DNA of 64,000 nt. Origin: an uncultured Oscillospiraceae bacterium (lineage in GTDB: Bacteria; Bacillota; Clostridia; Oscillospirales; Oscillospiraceae). Location: the NCBI GenBank assembly GCA_947627325.1, contig CANQVO010000004.1:124001-188000 (forward strand), in the 5' to 3' direction. The notes under the pieces were generated by a model. The model was not told the origin of the DNA. It saw only the letters and a list, made by a program, of their open reading frames with translations, and made no database searches. Positions within the stretch are counted from its first letter, which is position 1. Each line of letters starts with the position of its first letter. The position numbers and the translations under genes were made by a program. Below are positions 43,991-53,576 of this stretch, piece after piece.

Positions 43991-44011
43991 ACCCGGTTGA
44001 GCAAACGGATA

Positions 44012-44245
44012 TCAATCGTTTTGCAGCAGTTTATAGGGTGGAACGCCCAGGGCGGTGGCGATGGCGTAGAGGGTCTTGAGGGAGGTGCTCTTGCTGACGC
44101 CGGGGGCCTCGATCATGCCGATGTAGGAGGTGGACACCCCCACCCGCTCGGCCAGGTCCTCCTGGGTCAGCCCCGCCCGCTTGCGGTAATAGCTGATCTT
44201 CAGGCCCACGTCCAGGATGAAATTTTGGTAGCCGTACTCGCTCAT
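44012..44245 (-). CDS. Small XRE-family regulator
   Basis: A 77-aa Cro/C1-type helix-turn-helix protein with only the DNA-binding domain: LDVGLKISYYRKRAGLTQEDLAERVGVSTSYIGMIE, then SLKTLYAIATALGVPPYKLL. The recognition helix is VSTSYIGMIE. The frame stays open upstream, but the ATG at 44245 is where the family begins, with GGGTGAT before it. It is divergent from the secreted-protein gene at 44426 and borders the inverted repeat. Its target may be that intergenic region. Confidence 0.8.
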   Translation of the reverse strand: MSEYGYQNFILDVGLKISYYRKRAGLTQEDLAERVGVSTSYIGMIEAPGVSKSTSLKTLYAIATALGVPPYKLLQND

Positions 44246-44344
44246 GGTTATCACCCATGTTAAGTGTATCGCAACGGGCAGTTCATGTTTATTATCTATT
44301 ATTGATTTTAATTTACTCATGGTTAATAAAATTTGAAAAAGATA

Positions 44345-44373
44345 TTGAAAACTGGATGAAAACGTGGTATGCT
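44345..44373 (+). promoter_or_regulatory. Sigma-A promoter of the 44426 gene
   Basis: TTGAAA (44345), 17 bp, TATGCT (44368-44373). Confidence 0.65.
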
Positions 44374-44425
44374 CACAGCAGAGGACAGGGGAAACCCCGA
44401 GCGGATGAAGAAGGAGGAAGGCCCT

Positions 44426-46327
44426 GTGAAGAAGTGGCTGACATGGCTGTTGACCCTGGCGCTGGCGGTGACGCTGACCGCGCCCGCCCTGGCGGCGGAG
44501 GAGACGTTTGTTGTGGGCGTGCCCACCCTCGACCTGTCGGAGTTGGTGGACGGGGACGCCTGGATGTGGGAAGACAGGGCGTCCTACGCCGAATACGAGG
44601 CCGCCCACCCGGAGGAGATCGCCGCCCTGGACCAGGACGCGCTCCTGGCCGGCTGGGGCTTCCGGGACAGGACCGCCGAGGAGCAGTTCTGGGCGTTGTT
44701 CAGTTCGTATGGCGACACGGTGGAGGAGGCGGTGAAAAACAACTACATCGACAACCGGCTCCTGGCCGAGCAGAACTGCCGGGAGGCGGAGGCGTACCGG
44801 GCCCAGTACCCCCAGGCGTGGGAGAGCTTTGACGCCGACGCCTTTTTCCAGGCCGTTGTGCGGGACGACCGCGACGAGGCGTGCCGGGACGCCGCCGCCT
44901 ACATGAACTACTGGAACCTGCTCACCCGGGAGGAATTTGTGGACGATATGTTCGCCTGGTATGTGGACCGATACTTGGATGAGGACGGGGTCGGCAACTG
45001 GGCCGCGCCCGCCCTGACCCTGATGGTCAACGGTGCGGCCAGCGAGGCGGCCATCACCGCCGCCGACGGGGTGAGCTACGCCGACGCCGCCGACCTCCGG
45101 GCCATCCTGGGCGAGGCCGCCGTGGCCGCCGACGTCACCGGCCCCGTGGCCATCCGCGCCGCCGCCGAGGCCGCGGGCTGGGACGTGGGCTGGTACAGCG
45201 ACGGCTGGGAAGAGCGCCAGGAGGTCCAGCTCTGGGACCGGACCGCCTATCTGGCCCGGGCGGAGGACTTCCGCGCGGCGGACGACTTTTTGACCCGGCT
45301 GACGGAGCGGAGCTGGGCGTGGATCTTCTCGGAGGAGCCGGTCGCCCAGCGCGCCGCCCTGAACCTGACGCTGACCCGGTTCTCCACCCTGGACGGGGAC
45401 AGGGCCTACCCCCTGTCCCTGACGGCGGACTGCACCGCCCAAAAGGGCGCGGTGGACATGACCATGACCTTTGACGTGGCCCAGCTGCTCCAGCTTCTGG
45501 ACGACCAGACCCTGGCGGAGGCCGCCGACCACCTGGGCCTCACCGCCGACGCGCTCGCCCCGCTTCTGCGGGAGGTGAAGGCGGAGATGCTCCTGGACTA
45601 CGGCCAGGGGACCGCGGTCTACCGCATTCCCCTGCTGGCCCGCTTTGACGAGGAGATGGGCAGCTGGACCCAGCTGGACGCGGGCCCGACTCACAGCGAG
45701 GGCGACGAGGGGGCGTTCGACCCTGTCCCCTCCCAATACGACGAGATGCTGCGCTCCGCCGGCTGGATGGGGGCGGAGGCCGCCGCGGAGGACTTTGAGG
45801 CGGAGATCGGGGCGCTGGGCCTCTTTTTCGGGAACGACCGCTTCACCACCCGGAACGGCACGACCACCTACTCCCTCACCACCCAGACGGTGAACGAATA
45901 CCTGCGCGCCAGGGCGGAGCAGGAGGGCGCGGCGGGGCGGAGCAGCCCCTTCCAGACCTTTGAGGCCGCCGCCACCCTGGATGGGCAGGGCGTTCTGTCC
46001 AGCCTGGAGCTGCACGTCCGGCTCGACCCGGCGAGCTTCTACGACCTGGGGCTGGACAATAGCGACCTGGCGATCCTGCGGGCGCTGGGCCTGAGCCGCG
46101 ATGTGGACGTCACCGCCCACGCCGAGGGGGACCAAAGCCGCTCCTCCGGCCAGTTGGACCTCCACGTGGAGAACTGGGGCAAGCTGACTCTGGCGTGGGA
46201 CGAGACTACGACCCGGGCCACCCGGAGCCCCCGGCAGGTGGACGAGGTGGCCCCCCACTCCCGGGGGACCGGCCTGGGCGTCATCCACAGCCCCGACGGC
46301 CCCCTGGCCATCCTCTCCGCGCGGTAA
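44426..46327 (+). CDS. Secreted protein with copper-amine-oxidase-like stalk domain, unknown function
   Basis: A 633-aa exported protein. Signal peptide 1-23 (KKWLTWLLTLALAV, ending APALA). A helical acidic region (about 30-190) with many YxxxH/A repeats is followed near 195-270 by LTLMVNGAASEAAITAADGVSYADAADLRAILG and a WDVGWYSDG strand, the layout of Cu_amine_oxidN1 'stalk' domains of Firmicute surface proteins. The C-terminal 350 residues look like a beta-rich lipocalin or sandwich, with no recognised family. There is no anchor motif. Start is GTG 44426 after AAGGAGGAAG. Confidence 0.65.
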   Translation: MKKWLTWLLTLALAVTLTAPALAAEETFVVGVPTLDLSELVDGDAWMWEDRASYAEYEAAHPEEIAALDQDALLAGWGFRDRTAEEQFWALFSSYGDTVEEAVKNNYIDNRLLAEQNCREAEAYRAQYPQAWESFDADAFFQAVVRDDRDEACRDAAAYMNYWNLLTREEFVDDMFAWYVDRYLDEDGVGNWAAPALTLMVNGAASEAAITAADGVSYADAADLRAILGEAAVAADVTGPVAIRAAAEAAGWDVGWYSDGWEERQEVQLWDRTAYLARAEDFRAADDFLTRLTERSWAWIFSEEPVAQRAALNLTLTRFSTLDGDRAYPLSLTADCTAQKGAVDMTMTFDVAQLLQLLDDQTLAEAADHLGLTADALAPLLREVKAEMLLDYGQGTAVYRIPLLARFDEEMGSWTQLDAGPTHSEGDEGAFDPVPSQYDEMLRSAGWMGAEAAAEDFEAEIGALGLFFGNDRFTTRNGTTTYSLTTQTVNEYLRARAEQEGAAGRSSPFQTFEAAATLDGQGVLSSLELHVRLDPASFYDLGLDNSDLAILRALGLSRDVDVTAHAEGDQSRSSGQLDLHVENWGKLTLAWDETTTRATRSPRQVDEVAPHSRGTGLGVIHSPDGPLAILSAR

Positions 46328-46390
46328 GGGGGCGGCTGTTACCCACAATGGGCAACCCGTCCGCTGACGAAGATACGCATATTGAACAAA

Positions 46391-46421
46391 AACTCTCCCG
46401 GCGGTGTACGCCGGGAGAGTT
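46391..46421. terminator. Bidirectional terminator, secreted protein gene and lepA
   Basis: AACTCTCCCGGCG-GTGTA-CGCCGGGAGAGTT, 13-bp perfect stem; minus-strand exit is TTTTTGTT, plus-strand exit TGTTTGTG. Confidence 0.85.
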
Positions 46422-46453
46422 TGTTTGTGTGTGGGGCACGACCCGGCCTGTTC

Positions 46454-48262
46454 TCACTCCTCGTCCAGTTTGAGGACGGCCATGAAGGCCTCGGTGGGGA
46501 GTTGGACGGTGCCGAGGGTCCGCATTTTCTTCTTGCCTTCCTTTTGCTTTTCCAGCAGCTTCTTCTTCCGGGTGATGTCGCCGCCGTAGCACTTGGCCAG
46601 CACGTCCTTCCGCATGGCTCGGACCGTCTCCCGGGCGATGATCTTGCCGCCGATGGCGGCCTGGACGGGCACCTCGAAGAGCTGGCGGGGGATGTTCTCC
46701 CGGAGCTTTTCGCACATCCGCCGGGCCCGGGGGTAGGCCTTGTCCTTGTGGGCGATGAAGCTCAGCGCGTCCACCTGGTCGCCGTTGAGGAGCAGGTCCA
46801 CCTTGACAAGCTCGCTGGGCTTGTAGCACTCCAGCTCGTAGTCCAGGCTGGCGTAGCCCCGGGTCTTGGCCTTGAGGGCGTCAAAGAAGTCGTAGATGAT
46901 CTCCCCCAGGGGCATGGAGTAGTGGAGCTCCACCAGGTTGGTGTCCAGATACTGCATATCCTTGAACTCCCCCCGGCGCTCCTGGCACATGGGCATGATG
47001 TTGCCCACGTAGTCCGGCGGGGTGATGATGGAGACCTTGGCGTAGGGCTCCTCGGCCAGGGTGATGGTCCCGGGGTCGGGGTAGTTGTGGGGGTTGTCCA
47101 CCATCACCACCGTGCCGTCGGTCTTGGTGATGCGGTAGATGACGCTGGGCAGGGTGGTCACCAGGTCCAGGTCGAACTCCCGCTCCAGCCGCTCCTGGAT
47201 GATCTCCATGTGGAGCATCCCCAAAAAACCACAGCGAAAGCCGAAGCCCAGGGCGGCGGAGGACTCGGGCTCAAAGGAGAGGGACGCGTCGTTGAGGCGC
47301 AGTTTCTCCAGGGCGTCCCGCAGGTCGGGGTACTTGGAGCCGTCCTCGGTGTACACCCCGCAGTAGACCATGGCCTGGGCGGGGCGGTAGCCGGGCAGGG
47401 CCTGGTCGGCGGGGCGGTCCCGCTCGGTGATGGTGTCCCCCACACGGGTGTCGCTCACCGTCTTGATGGAGGCGGTGAAGTAGCCCACCTCCCCGGCGGT
47501 CAACTGGTCGCAGGGCTCCATGCCCAGGGGCAGAAGGTGGCCGCACTCCAGCACCTCATAGGTCGCGCCGGAGGCCATCAGTTTGACCCCCAGGCCGGTG
47601 CGGATGGTCCCCTCCATCACCCGGAAGTAGACGATGACCCCCCGGTAGGGGTCGTACTGGCTGTCAAAGATCAGGGCCTTCAGCGGCGCCTTGGGGTCCC
47701 CCTGGGGGGCGGGGATGTTTTGCACGATATCCTCCAGCACGGCGGGGATGTTGATGCCCATTTTCGCGGAGATCTCGGGCGCGTCCTGGGCGGGCAGGCC
47801 GATCACGTCCTCGATCTCGTTCTTCACCCGGGCCGGGTCGGCGGCGGGGAGGTCGATCTTGTTGAGGACGGGGCGGATCTCCAGGTCGTGCTCCATGGCG
47901 AGATACGTGTTGGCCAGGGTCTGGGCCTCGATGCCCTGGGCGGCGTCCACCACCAGCACCGCCCCCTCGCAGGCGGCAAGGGAGCGGGAGACTTCGTAGT
48001 TGAAGTCCACGTGGCCCGGGGTGTCGATGAGGTTGAGGGTGTAGACCTCCCCATCGGCGGCCTTGTAGTTCAGCCGCACCGCACGGGCCTTGATGGTGAT
48101 GCCCCGCTCCCGCTCCAGGTCCATGTTGTCCAGCAGCTGGGCCTCCATCTCCCGCTGTTCCACCGCGTTACAGGCCTCGATGAGCCGGTCGGACAGGGTG
48201 GACTTGCCGTGGTCGATGTGGGCGATGATGGAGAAGTTTCGGATCTTCGTCTGGTCGGTCAT
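46454..48262 (-). CDS. lepA: Elongation factor 4 (LepA)
   Basis: A 602-aa translational GTPase, full family length. G1 [10 protein letters not shown]2 RGITIKA, G3 DTPGHVDF, G4 NKIDLP; then the EF-G-like domains and the LepA-specific C-terminal domain with [50 protein letters not shown]. LepA acts on ribosomes during initiation or stalled translocation. Start ATG 48262 behind AAAGGAGGAA. It follows the XRE regulator on the same strand. Confidence 0.97.
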   Translation of the reverse strand: MTDQTKIRNFSIIAHIDHGKSTLSDRLIEACNAVEQREMEAQLLDNMDLERERGITIKARAVRLNYKAADGEVYTLNLIDTPGHVDFNYEVSRSLAACEGAVLVVDAAQGIEAQTLANTYLAMEHDLEIRPVLNKIDLPAADPARVKNEIEDVIGLPAQDAPEISAKMGINIPAVLEDIVQNIPAPQGDPKAPLKALIFDSQYDPYRGVIVYFRVMEGTIRTGLGVKLMASGATYEVLECGHLLPLGMEPCDQLTAGEVGYFTASIKTVSDTRVGDTITERDRPADQALPGYRPAQAMVYCGVYTEDGSKYPDLRDALEKLRLNDASLSFEPESSAALGFGFRCGFLGMLHMEIIQERLEREFDLDLVTTLPSVIYRITKTDGTVVMVDNPHNYPDPGTITLAEEPYAKVSIITPPDYVGNIMPMCQERRGEFKDMQYLDTNLVELHYSMPLGEIIYDFFDALKAKTRGYASLDYELECYKPSELVKVDLLLNGDQVDALSFIAHKDKAYPRARRMCEKLRENIPRQLFEVPVQAAIGGKIIARETVRAMRKDVLAKCYGGDITRKKKLLEKQKEGKKKMRTLGTVQLPTEAFMAVLKLDEE

Positions 48263-48309
48263 AGGGATTCCTCCTTTGGCAAGGTCGCGGGGCTTGGCCG
48301 GGCTCCCCG

Positions 48310-49023
48310 TCACCCTCGGGCGTTTTCCTCCGCCATCCGGGCGCGGAGGTCTAACTCGTTGTTCACCCGCCGCCCCGCGGTGTGGATGATCTGCAGAAGG
48401 GACTGGTACACCCCGGGGTAGGCCTGGGCCAGGGTGTCGTGGGAGAGGTCGGGGAAGGGCTTTTTCTCCCGCCCGGCGGCGTCCAGGGCGTCCTGGAAGT
48501 CGCACCGGGAGAGGGTCATGTCCGCCTCGGCCACGTTCAGGTCAAAGTACCGCTGGGGTACGTCGAAAAAGTCCTCGCTGCCCCCGGCGGCCTGGTGGAG
48601 GCGGCGGTAGAGCTGGTAGGTGGCGGTGCCCAAATACTCCCCAGCGGCCTGGATGGCCTCCTTGCTGCCCAGCTCTCCCAGCAGGTCAAAGAGCAGTCCC
48701 GCGGAGTTGACCACCAGCTTTTTGGTCAGCAGGGCCATCACGCTCCCCCGCAGGGCCCCCTTCTCCTGGGAGGCGTCGGGCAGGGTCTCCCCGTCCAGGA
48801 TGGTGGTGCCGTCCCGGGAGAGGGACAGCCCCAGCAGGAAGTCCGCCGACACGCCGTAGTACCGGCAGGCCCGGGCCACAAAGGCCAGGCCCGGCTCCCG
48901 GGCCCCTTTTTCATAATGGCTCAAAAGGGCCTGGGAGATGCCCAGATCCTTGGCCGCCGCGCGCTGGGAGAGGTCCCGCTCCCGCCGCAGGAGCGCCAGA
49001 TTCCGCCCCAATGCCTCGTTCAT
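48310..49023 (-). CDS. XRE-family regulator with C-terminal sensor-like domain
   Basis: A 237-aa protein. The N-terminal HTH (1-65) reads [38 protein letters not shown], then [12 protein letters not shown]. The rest is helical, without a known ligand motif. The promoter TTTACA-17-TATAAT and a palindrome CTGTAT-N6-ATACAG (49042-49059) lie between the -10 box and the start, consistent with self-repression. GGAGGA precedes the ATG. It lies between the ABC exporter pair and lepA and may be transcribed into lepA. Confidence 0.82.
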   Translation of the reverse strand: MNEALGRNLALLRRERDLSQRAAAKDLGISQALLSHYEKGAREPGLAFVARACRYYGVSADFLLGLSLSRDGTTILDGETLPDASQEKGALRGSVMALLTKKLVVNSAGLLFDLLGELGSKEAIQAAGEYLGTATYQLYRRLHQAAGGSEDFFDVPQRYFDLNVAEADMTLSRCDFQDALDAAGREKKPFPDLSHDTLAQAYPGVYQSLLQIIHTAGRRVNNELDLRARMAEENARG

Positions 49024-49041
49024 AAAAACGTCCTCCCATCT

Positions 49042-49059
49042 CTGTATCCAGAAATACAG
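49042..49059. promoter_or_regulatory. Candidate operator for the XRE regulator
   Basis: CTGTAT-CCAGAA-ATACAG, perfect 6+6+6 inverted repeat in the 5' leader. Confidence 0.5.
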
Positions 49060-49066
49060 CGGGTAT

Positions 49067-49095
49067 ATTATAACCCGGGAAATACCAAATGTAAA
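49067..49095 (-). promoter_or_regulatory. Sigma-A promoter of the XRE regulator
   Basis: Minus strand: TTTACA, 17 bp, TATAAT (49067-49072). Confidence 0.8.
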
Positions 49096-49140
49096 GAGAA
49101 ACCGGGAGGCGCCCGCGGCGCCTCCCGGCGGTTTTCCCGC

Positions 49141-51024
49141 TCAGTCCAGTTGGAACTGGCCGGTGTAGAGGTGGTAGTAGCGGCCCTTGTTGGCCAAAAG
49201 CGCGTCGTGGTCGCCCTTCTCCTCGATCTGGCCGTGTTCCAGCACCACGATGCAGTTGGAGTTTCGCACGGTGGACAGCCGGTGGGCGATGACGAAGACC
49301 GTCCGGCCCTCCATGAGGGCGTCCATCCCCGCCTCGATGTGCTTTTCCGTGCGGGTGTCAATGGAGGAGGTGGCCTCGTCCAGGATCATCACCGGGGGGT
49401 CGGCCACGGCGCACCGGGCGATGGCCAACAGCTGCCGCTGGCCCTGGGAGAGGTTGGCCCCGTCCCCGGTGACCATGGTCTGGTAGCCCTGGGGCAGGCG
49501 GCGGATGAAGGAGTGGGCGTTGGCGGTCTTGGCGGCCTGGATGCACTCCTCGTCGGTGGCGTCCAGGCGGCCGTAGCGGATGTTGTCCATCACCGTGCCG
49601 GTGAACAGGTGGGTGTCCTGGAGGACCATGCCCAGGGAGGTCCGCAGGTCGTCCTTGGCGATGTCCCGCACGTCGATGCCGTCATAGGTGATGCGGCCCG
49701 ACTCGATCTCGTAAAAGCGGTTGATGAGGTTGGTGATGGTGGTCTTGCCCGCGCCGGTGGAGCCCACGAAGGCGATCTTCTGCCCCGGCGTGGCGTAGAG
49801 GGAGATGCCCTTGAGGATGCGCTTGCCGGGGACGTAGGCGAAGTCCACGTTCTCGAAGCGCACATCCCCCCGGAGGGGCACCAGCCGGGACGCCCCGTCC
49901 GCCCCGGGCACCTTCCAGGCCCACTGGCGGGAGGAGCGGTCCCCCTGCTCCAGCTCCACCAGCCCCGTGGGGGTCTGGCGGACGGCGGCCAGGGTCACCT
50001 TCCCCGCGTCCGCCTCCGGCGGGGTGTCCATCACCGCGAAGATCCGCTCCGCCCCGGCCAGGGCGGAGAGGACGGCGGTCATCTGCTGGGACACCTGGTT
50101 CAGGGGCTGGCCCACCTGGCGGGAGTAGTTGAGGTAGACCACCAGCCCCCCCAGGTCAAAGCCCTGGAGCACCGACAGCACGCCGCCCAGGCAGGCGGTG
50201 AGGGCGTAGGAGACGTTCATCAGATTGTGGGACACCGGGCCGATGATGCCCGAGTAGAAGCCCGCCCGGCGGGCGGCTTCCCGGTAAGTCTCGTTCAGGG
50301 CGGCGAAGTCGGCGGTGGCCTGGTCCTCGTGGGTGAACGCCTTCACCACCCGCAGGCCCTCGATCATCTCCTGGATGTTGCCGTTGAGGGCGCCCAGGGC
50401 GGCCTGCTGTTCCTGGTAGCTCCGCCGGCTCTTGCCGCCGATGAGCTTGAACATCGCCGCGGTGAGGATGAGCACCAACAGCGTCACCGAGAACAGCCGC
50501 CAGTTGAGCCGGAGCATCTGCGCCACCAGCCCCACGAACATCAGCGCGCTGGAGAGCATGGACACCACGCTCTGCTCCAGGGCCATCTGCACGTTGTCCG
50601 CGTCGTTGGTGAAGCGGCTCATCAGCTCCCCGTGGGTGTGCTGGTCAAAGTAGCTCAGGGGGAGGTCCTGGAGGGCGTCAAAGAGGTCCCGGCGCAGGCG
50701 GTTGGCCCCCCGCTGGGCCAGGCGCACCATCACCGCCGCCTGAAGGTAGGCGGCCAGCGCTCCGATGAGGTAGACCCCCACCAGCCGGAGGATGGACCGC
50801 CCCAGCCCGGCCACGTCGGTACAGCCGGACCAGACGAAGTTGTTGATGATATCCCGGAGCATATAGGTGCCCTCCAGGTTGGTGCCCACCGAGATCAGCA
50901 GACACACCAGCACCAAGATCAGGGGCAACGGGTTCCGGGTGAGGTAGCCCATCAGGCGGCGGAGGGTCTTGCGGATGTGCTTGGGCTTTTGGTAGCCCCC
51001 ACGGGGCGCTCTTTGCGGCGGCAT
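49141..51024 (-). CDS. ABC exporter subunit, catalytically complete half
   Basis: A 627-aa fusion of a six-helix transmembrane domain (about 35-345) and an ATPase domain. Walker A FVGSTGAGKTT, signature LSQGQRQL (second position changed from the usual LSGGQ), Walker B VMILDEATSSID with the catalytic glutamate, H-loop IAHRLST. It probably dimerises with the protein encoded immediately upstream, whose stop codon shares one base with this ATG. Multidrug or lipid export is the usual role; the substrate is unknown. The N-terminus is Arg/Pro-rich. Confidence 0.9.
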   Translation of the reverse strand: MPPQRAPRGGYQKPKHIRKTLRRLMGYLTRNPLPLILVLVCLLISVGTNLEGTYMLRDIINNFVWSGCTDVAGLGRSILRLVGVYLIGALAAYLQAAVMVRLAQRGANRLRRDLFDALQDLPLSYFDQHTHGELMSRFTNDADNVQMALEQSVVSMLSSALMFVGLVAQMLRLNWRLFSVTLLVLILTAAMFKLIGGKSRRSYQEQQAALGALNGNIQEMIEGLRVVKAFTHEDQATADFAALNETYREAARRAGFYSGIIGPVSHNLMNVSYALTACLGGVLSVLQGFDLGGLVVYLNYSRQVGQPLNQVSQQMTAVLSALAGAERIFAVMDTPPEADAGKVTLAAVRQTPTGLVELEQGDRSSRQWAWKVPGADGASRLVPLRGDVRFENVDFAYVPGKRILKGISLYATPGQKIAFVGSTGAGKTTITNLINRFYEIESGRITYDGIDVRDIAKDDLRTSLGMVLQDTHLFTGTVMDNIRYGRLDATDEECIQAAKTANAHSFIRRLPQGYQTMVTGDGANLSQGQRQLLAIARCAVADPPVMILDEATSSIDTRTEKHIEAGMDALMEGRTVFVIAHRLSTVRNSNCIVVLEHGQIEEKGDHDALLANKGRYYHLYTGQFQLD

Positions 51025-52757
51025 TACTCCCCCACCCCTTCCTGCTGGGATTGATAGATCTCCTGGTAGATGGCGTTGCCCGCCAACAGCTCCTCGTGGG
51101 TGCCCCGGCCGGCGATGTGGTCGTCTTCCAGAATGATGATCTCGTCGGCGTAGCGCACCGAGGAGATGCGCTGGGCGATGATGATGACGGTGGTGTCCTT
51201 CAGGTTCTTGTAGAAGGATTCCCGGATGGCGGCCTCGGTGGCGGAGTCCACGGCGGAGGTGGAGTCGTCCAAGATCAGCACCGCCGGCTTTTTCAGCATG
51301 GCCCGGGCGATGCACAGCCGCTGTTTCTGGCCCCCGGAGAGGTTCACGCCGCCCTGGTCCAGGGGGGTGTCAAACCCCTGGGGGAGGGACATGATGAAGG
51401 AGTACGCCTGGGCGTCCTTGGCGGCCTGGACCAGTTCCTCCTCCGTGGCGTCCGCCTTGCCCCACAGGAGGTTTTCCCGGATGGTGGCGGAGAAGAGGAC
51501 GTTGTTTTGCAGGACCATCCCGATGCGCTCCCGAAGCTCCCGGGTGGGGTAGTCCCGCACGTCCACCCCGTCCAACAGCACCGCGCCCCCGGTGGCGTCG
51601 TAAAACCGGGGGATGAGGTTCACCAGGGACGACTTGCCCACCCCGGTGCCGCCGATGATGGCGGTGAACTGTCCGGCGGGGATGTGCAGGTCGATGTGGC
51701 TCAATACGTCGTCCCCGGTGTGGGAGGCGCTGTATTTGAAGGACACGTCCCGGAACTCCACCTCCCCCCTGGCCGCGGGCAGGGCGGCGGGGGCGGCGGG
51801 GTCCTGGATGTCCGGCTGGGCGTCCAGCACCTCCTGGATGCGCCGGGCGCTGGCCTGGGCCCGGGAGAGCTGGAGCAGGGACATGGACACCATCATCACG
51901 CTCATCAAAATTTGGGCGATATAGCCGATGAACGCCTGGAGACTGCCCAGGTCGAACCGGCCCCCCATCACCATCCGCCCGCCGAAGAAGAGCACGGCGG
52001 CGGTGGCGGCGTTCATGCAGACGGTCATGATGGGCATGAGGGAGACGATCCGCACCCCCACCTTCAAAAAGGCGTCGGTGAGCTCGTCGTTGCTGCGCTG
52101 GAATTTCTTCTTCTCAAAGTCCTGGCGGACGAAGGCCTTGACCACCCGGATAGCCACCAGGTTCTCCTGCAGGACCTCGTTCACCGCGTCCACCCGCTTC
52201 TGCACCTGGCCGAACAGGCGGATGCCTACCTTCATGATCCCGGCAATGATGACCACCATGAGGGGGATGATGACCACCAGCACCAGGGCCAGGGTGCTGT
52301 TCAGCGCCACGGCGATGACCAGGGCCACCAACAGCATCACCGGGGCCCGGACCATGATCCGCAGACCCATGGTGAGCATCATGGTCATGTTGTTCACGTC
52401 GTTGGTGGTGCGGGTGATGAGGCTGGCGGAGGAGAACTTGTCGATGTCGGCAAAGGAGAAGGTCTGGATCTTCTCAAAGAGGGCCAGGCGCAGATTGGCC
52501 CCAAAGCCCTGGCTGGCGCCGATGCCCAGCTTGGCCCCCATGATCCCGCAGAACATGGACAGCAGGGCCAGGGCCGTCATGGCCGCCCCCATCAGGAAGA
52601 TGTACGTGGTGTCCCCCCTGGGGATGGCATTGTCCACAATGGCGGCCATGAGCAGGGGCATGATCATCTCGCAGACCACCTCCAGCGCCATGAATACAGG
52701 CCCTGTGGCCGCCTGACGGCCATAGCCCTTCAGGTGTTGGCGGATCATGTTCAGCAT
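51024..52757 (-). CDS. ABC exporter subunit, degenerate-site half
   Basis: A 577-aa membrane-ATPase fusion. TM domain 1-320; Walker A IIGGTGVGKSS, signature LSGGQKQR (canonical), Walker B VLILDDSTSAVD, where Asp replaces the catalytic Glu, H-loop IAQRISS with Gln replacing His. Such changes mark the degenerate nucleotide site of heterodimeric exporters (LmrCD, BmrCD, TM287/288); the partner's LSQGQ would complete this degenerate site. GGGAGGG precedes the ATG. Promoter ATGACA-17-TATACT at 52815-52843. Confidence 0.9.
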   Translation of the reverse strand: MLNMIRQHLKGYGRQAATGPVFMALEVVCEMIMPLLMAAIVDNAIPRGDTTYIFLMGAAMTALALLSMFCGIMGAKLGIGASQGFGANLRLALFEKIQTFSFADIDKFSSASLITRTTNDVNNMTMMLTMGLRIMVRAPVMLLVALVIAVALNSTLALVLVVIIPLMVVIIAGIMKVGIRLFGQVQKRVDAVNEVLQENLVAIRVVKAFVRQDFEKKKFQRSNDELTDAFLKVGVRIVSLMPIMTVCMNAATAAVLFFGGRMVMGGRFDLGSLQAFIGYIAQILMSVMMVSMSLLQLSRAQASARRIQEVLDAQPDIQDPAAPAALPAARGEVEFRDVSFKYSASHTGDDVLSHIDLHIPAGQFTAIIGGTGVGKSSLVNLIPRFYDATGGAVLLDGVDVRDYPTRELRERIGMVLQNNVLFSATIRENLLWGKADATEEELVQAAKDAQAYSFIMSLPQGFDTPLDQGGVNLSGGQKQRLCIARAMLKKPAVLILDDSTSAVDSATEAAIRESFYKNLKDTTVIIIAQRISSVRYADEIIILEDDHIAGRGTHEELLAGNAIYQEIYQSQQEGVGE

Positions 52758-52814
52758 GGGCGTCCCTCCCGCGCGGCGCGGGCGCTCCGGGCCCGCGAAG
52801 ATCGTATTTTTAAT

Positions 52815-52843
52815 AGTATAATGGTTCCTCCCCTGGTTGTCAT
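52815..52843 (-). promoter_or_regulatory. Sigma-A promoter of the ABC exporter operon
   Basis: Minus strand: ATGACA, 17 bp, TATACT (52815-52820). Confidence 0.6.
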
Positions 52844-52863
52844 GAACTTTTTGTAAAAAATTT

Positions 52864-52877
52864 AGAACAATCGTTTG
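52864..52877. promoter_or_regulatory. LexA (SOS) box
   Basis: AGAACAATCGTTTG resembles the Gram-positive SOS box (GAAC-N4-GTTY) and overlaps the lexA -35 box, as expected for autorepression. Confidence 0.6.
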
Positions 52878-52903
52878 ACAAAGTGAAACAGATGTGCTAT
52901 AAT
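52875..52903 (+). promoter_or_regulatory. Consensus sigma-A promoter of lexA
   Basis: TTGACA, 17 bp, TATAAT: perfect consensus. Confidence 0.9.
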
Positions 52904-52935
52904 CACCGTAACCTAGAAGTTTGGAGGCGGCGGAC

Positions 52936-53532
52936 ATGAAAGAATTGACCCCCAAGCAGCAGGAGATCTACGACTACATCGTTCAGTTCACCCAGGACAA
53001 GGGCTACCCCCCCTCGGTGCGGGAGATCGGCCAGGCGCTGGGGCTCAAGAGCCCCTCCACCGTCCACTTCCACATCAAGGGCCTGGAGAACGCCGGCGTC
53101 CTCACCAAGGCCGCGGGAAAGACCCGGGCCATGACCCTCACCGACGAGTCCGCGGGGGCCAAGCGGGACAAGATCCCCCTGGTGGGCAACGTGGCCGCCG
53201 GTTCCCCCATCCTGGCGGAGGAGTGCGTGGAGGAATACCTGACCTACGACACCGACGGCCTGGTGGGGGAGCACTTCGCCCTCAAGGTCCGGGGGGAGTC
53301 CATGCTCCACGCGGGCATTTTGCCCGGGGACCTGGTGGTGGTCCACCAACAGCAGAACTTCCGCAACGGGGACATCGTGGTGGCCCTCTTTGAGGACGAG
53401 GCCACGGTGAAGACCTACCGCATGGAGCGGGGCCACCTCTGGCTCATGCCGGAGAACCCCGACTACGAGCCCATCGACGGCCAGGGCGCCCAGCTGCTGG
53501 GCAAGGTGGTGGCCGTCATCCGCCGGTATTGA
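52936..53532 (+). CDS. lexA: LexA repressor
   Basis: A 198-aa SOS repressor. Winged helix 1-65 (LTPKQQEIYDYIVQF, SVREIGQALGL, STVHFHIKGLE); self-cleavage site Ala88-Gly89 in NVAAGSPI; catalytic Ser122 in RGESMLH and Lys159 in ATVKTY. It represses DNA-repair genes until RecA filaments trigger cleavage. Start ATG 52936 behind TTTGGAGG. The gene stands alone between its own SOS box and a bidirectional terminator. Confidence 0.97.
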   Translation: MKELTPKQQEIYDYIVQFTQDKGYPPSVREIGQALGLKSPSTVHFHIKGLENAGVLTKAAGKTRAMTLTDESAGAKRDKIPLVGNVAAGSPILAEECVEEYLTYDTDGLVGEHFALKVRGESMLHAGILPGDLVVVHQQQNFRNGDIVVALFEDEATVKTYRMERGHLWLMPENPDYEPIDGQGAQLLGKVVAVIRRY

Positions 53533-53534
53533 CC

Positions 53535-53574
53535 AAAAAAGGCTCCGCCATCAGCTGATGGCGGAGCCTTTTTC
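53535..53574. terminator. Bidirectional terminator, lexA and the 53577 gene
   Basis: AAAGGCTCCGCCATCA-GC-TGATGGCGGAGCCTTT, a 16-bp perfect stem flanked by A6 and T5. Confidence 0.9.
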
Positions 53575-53576
53575 CT

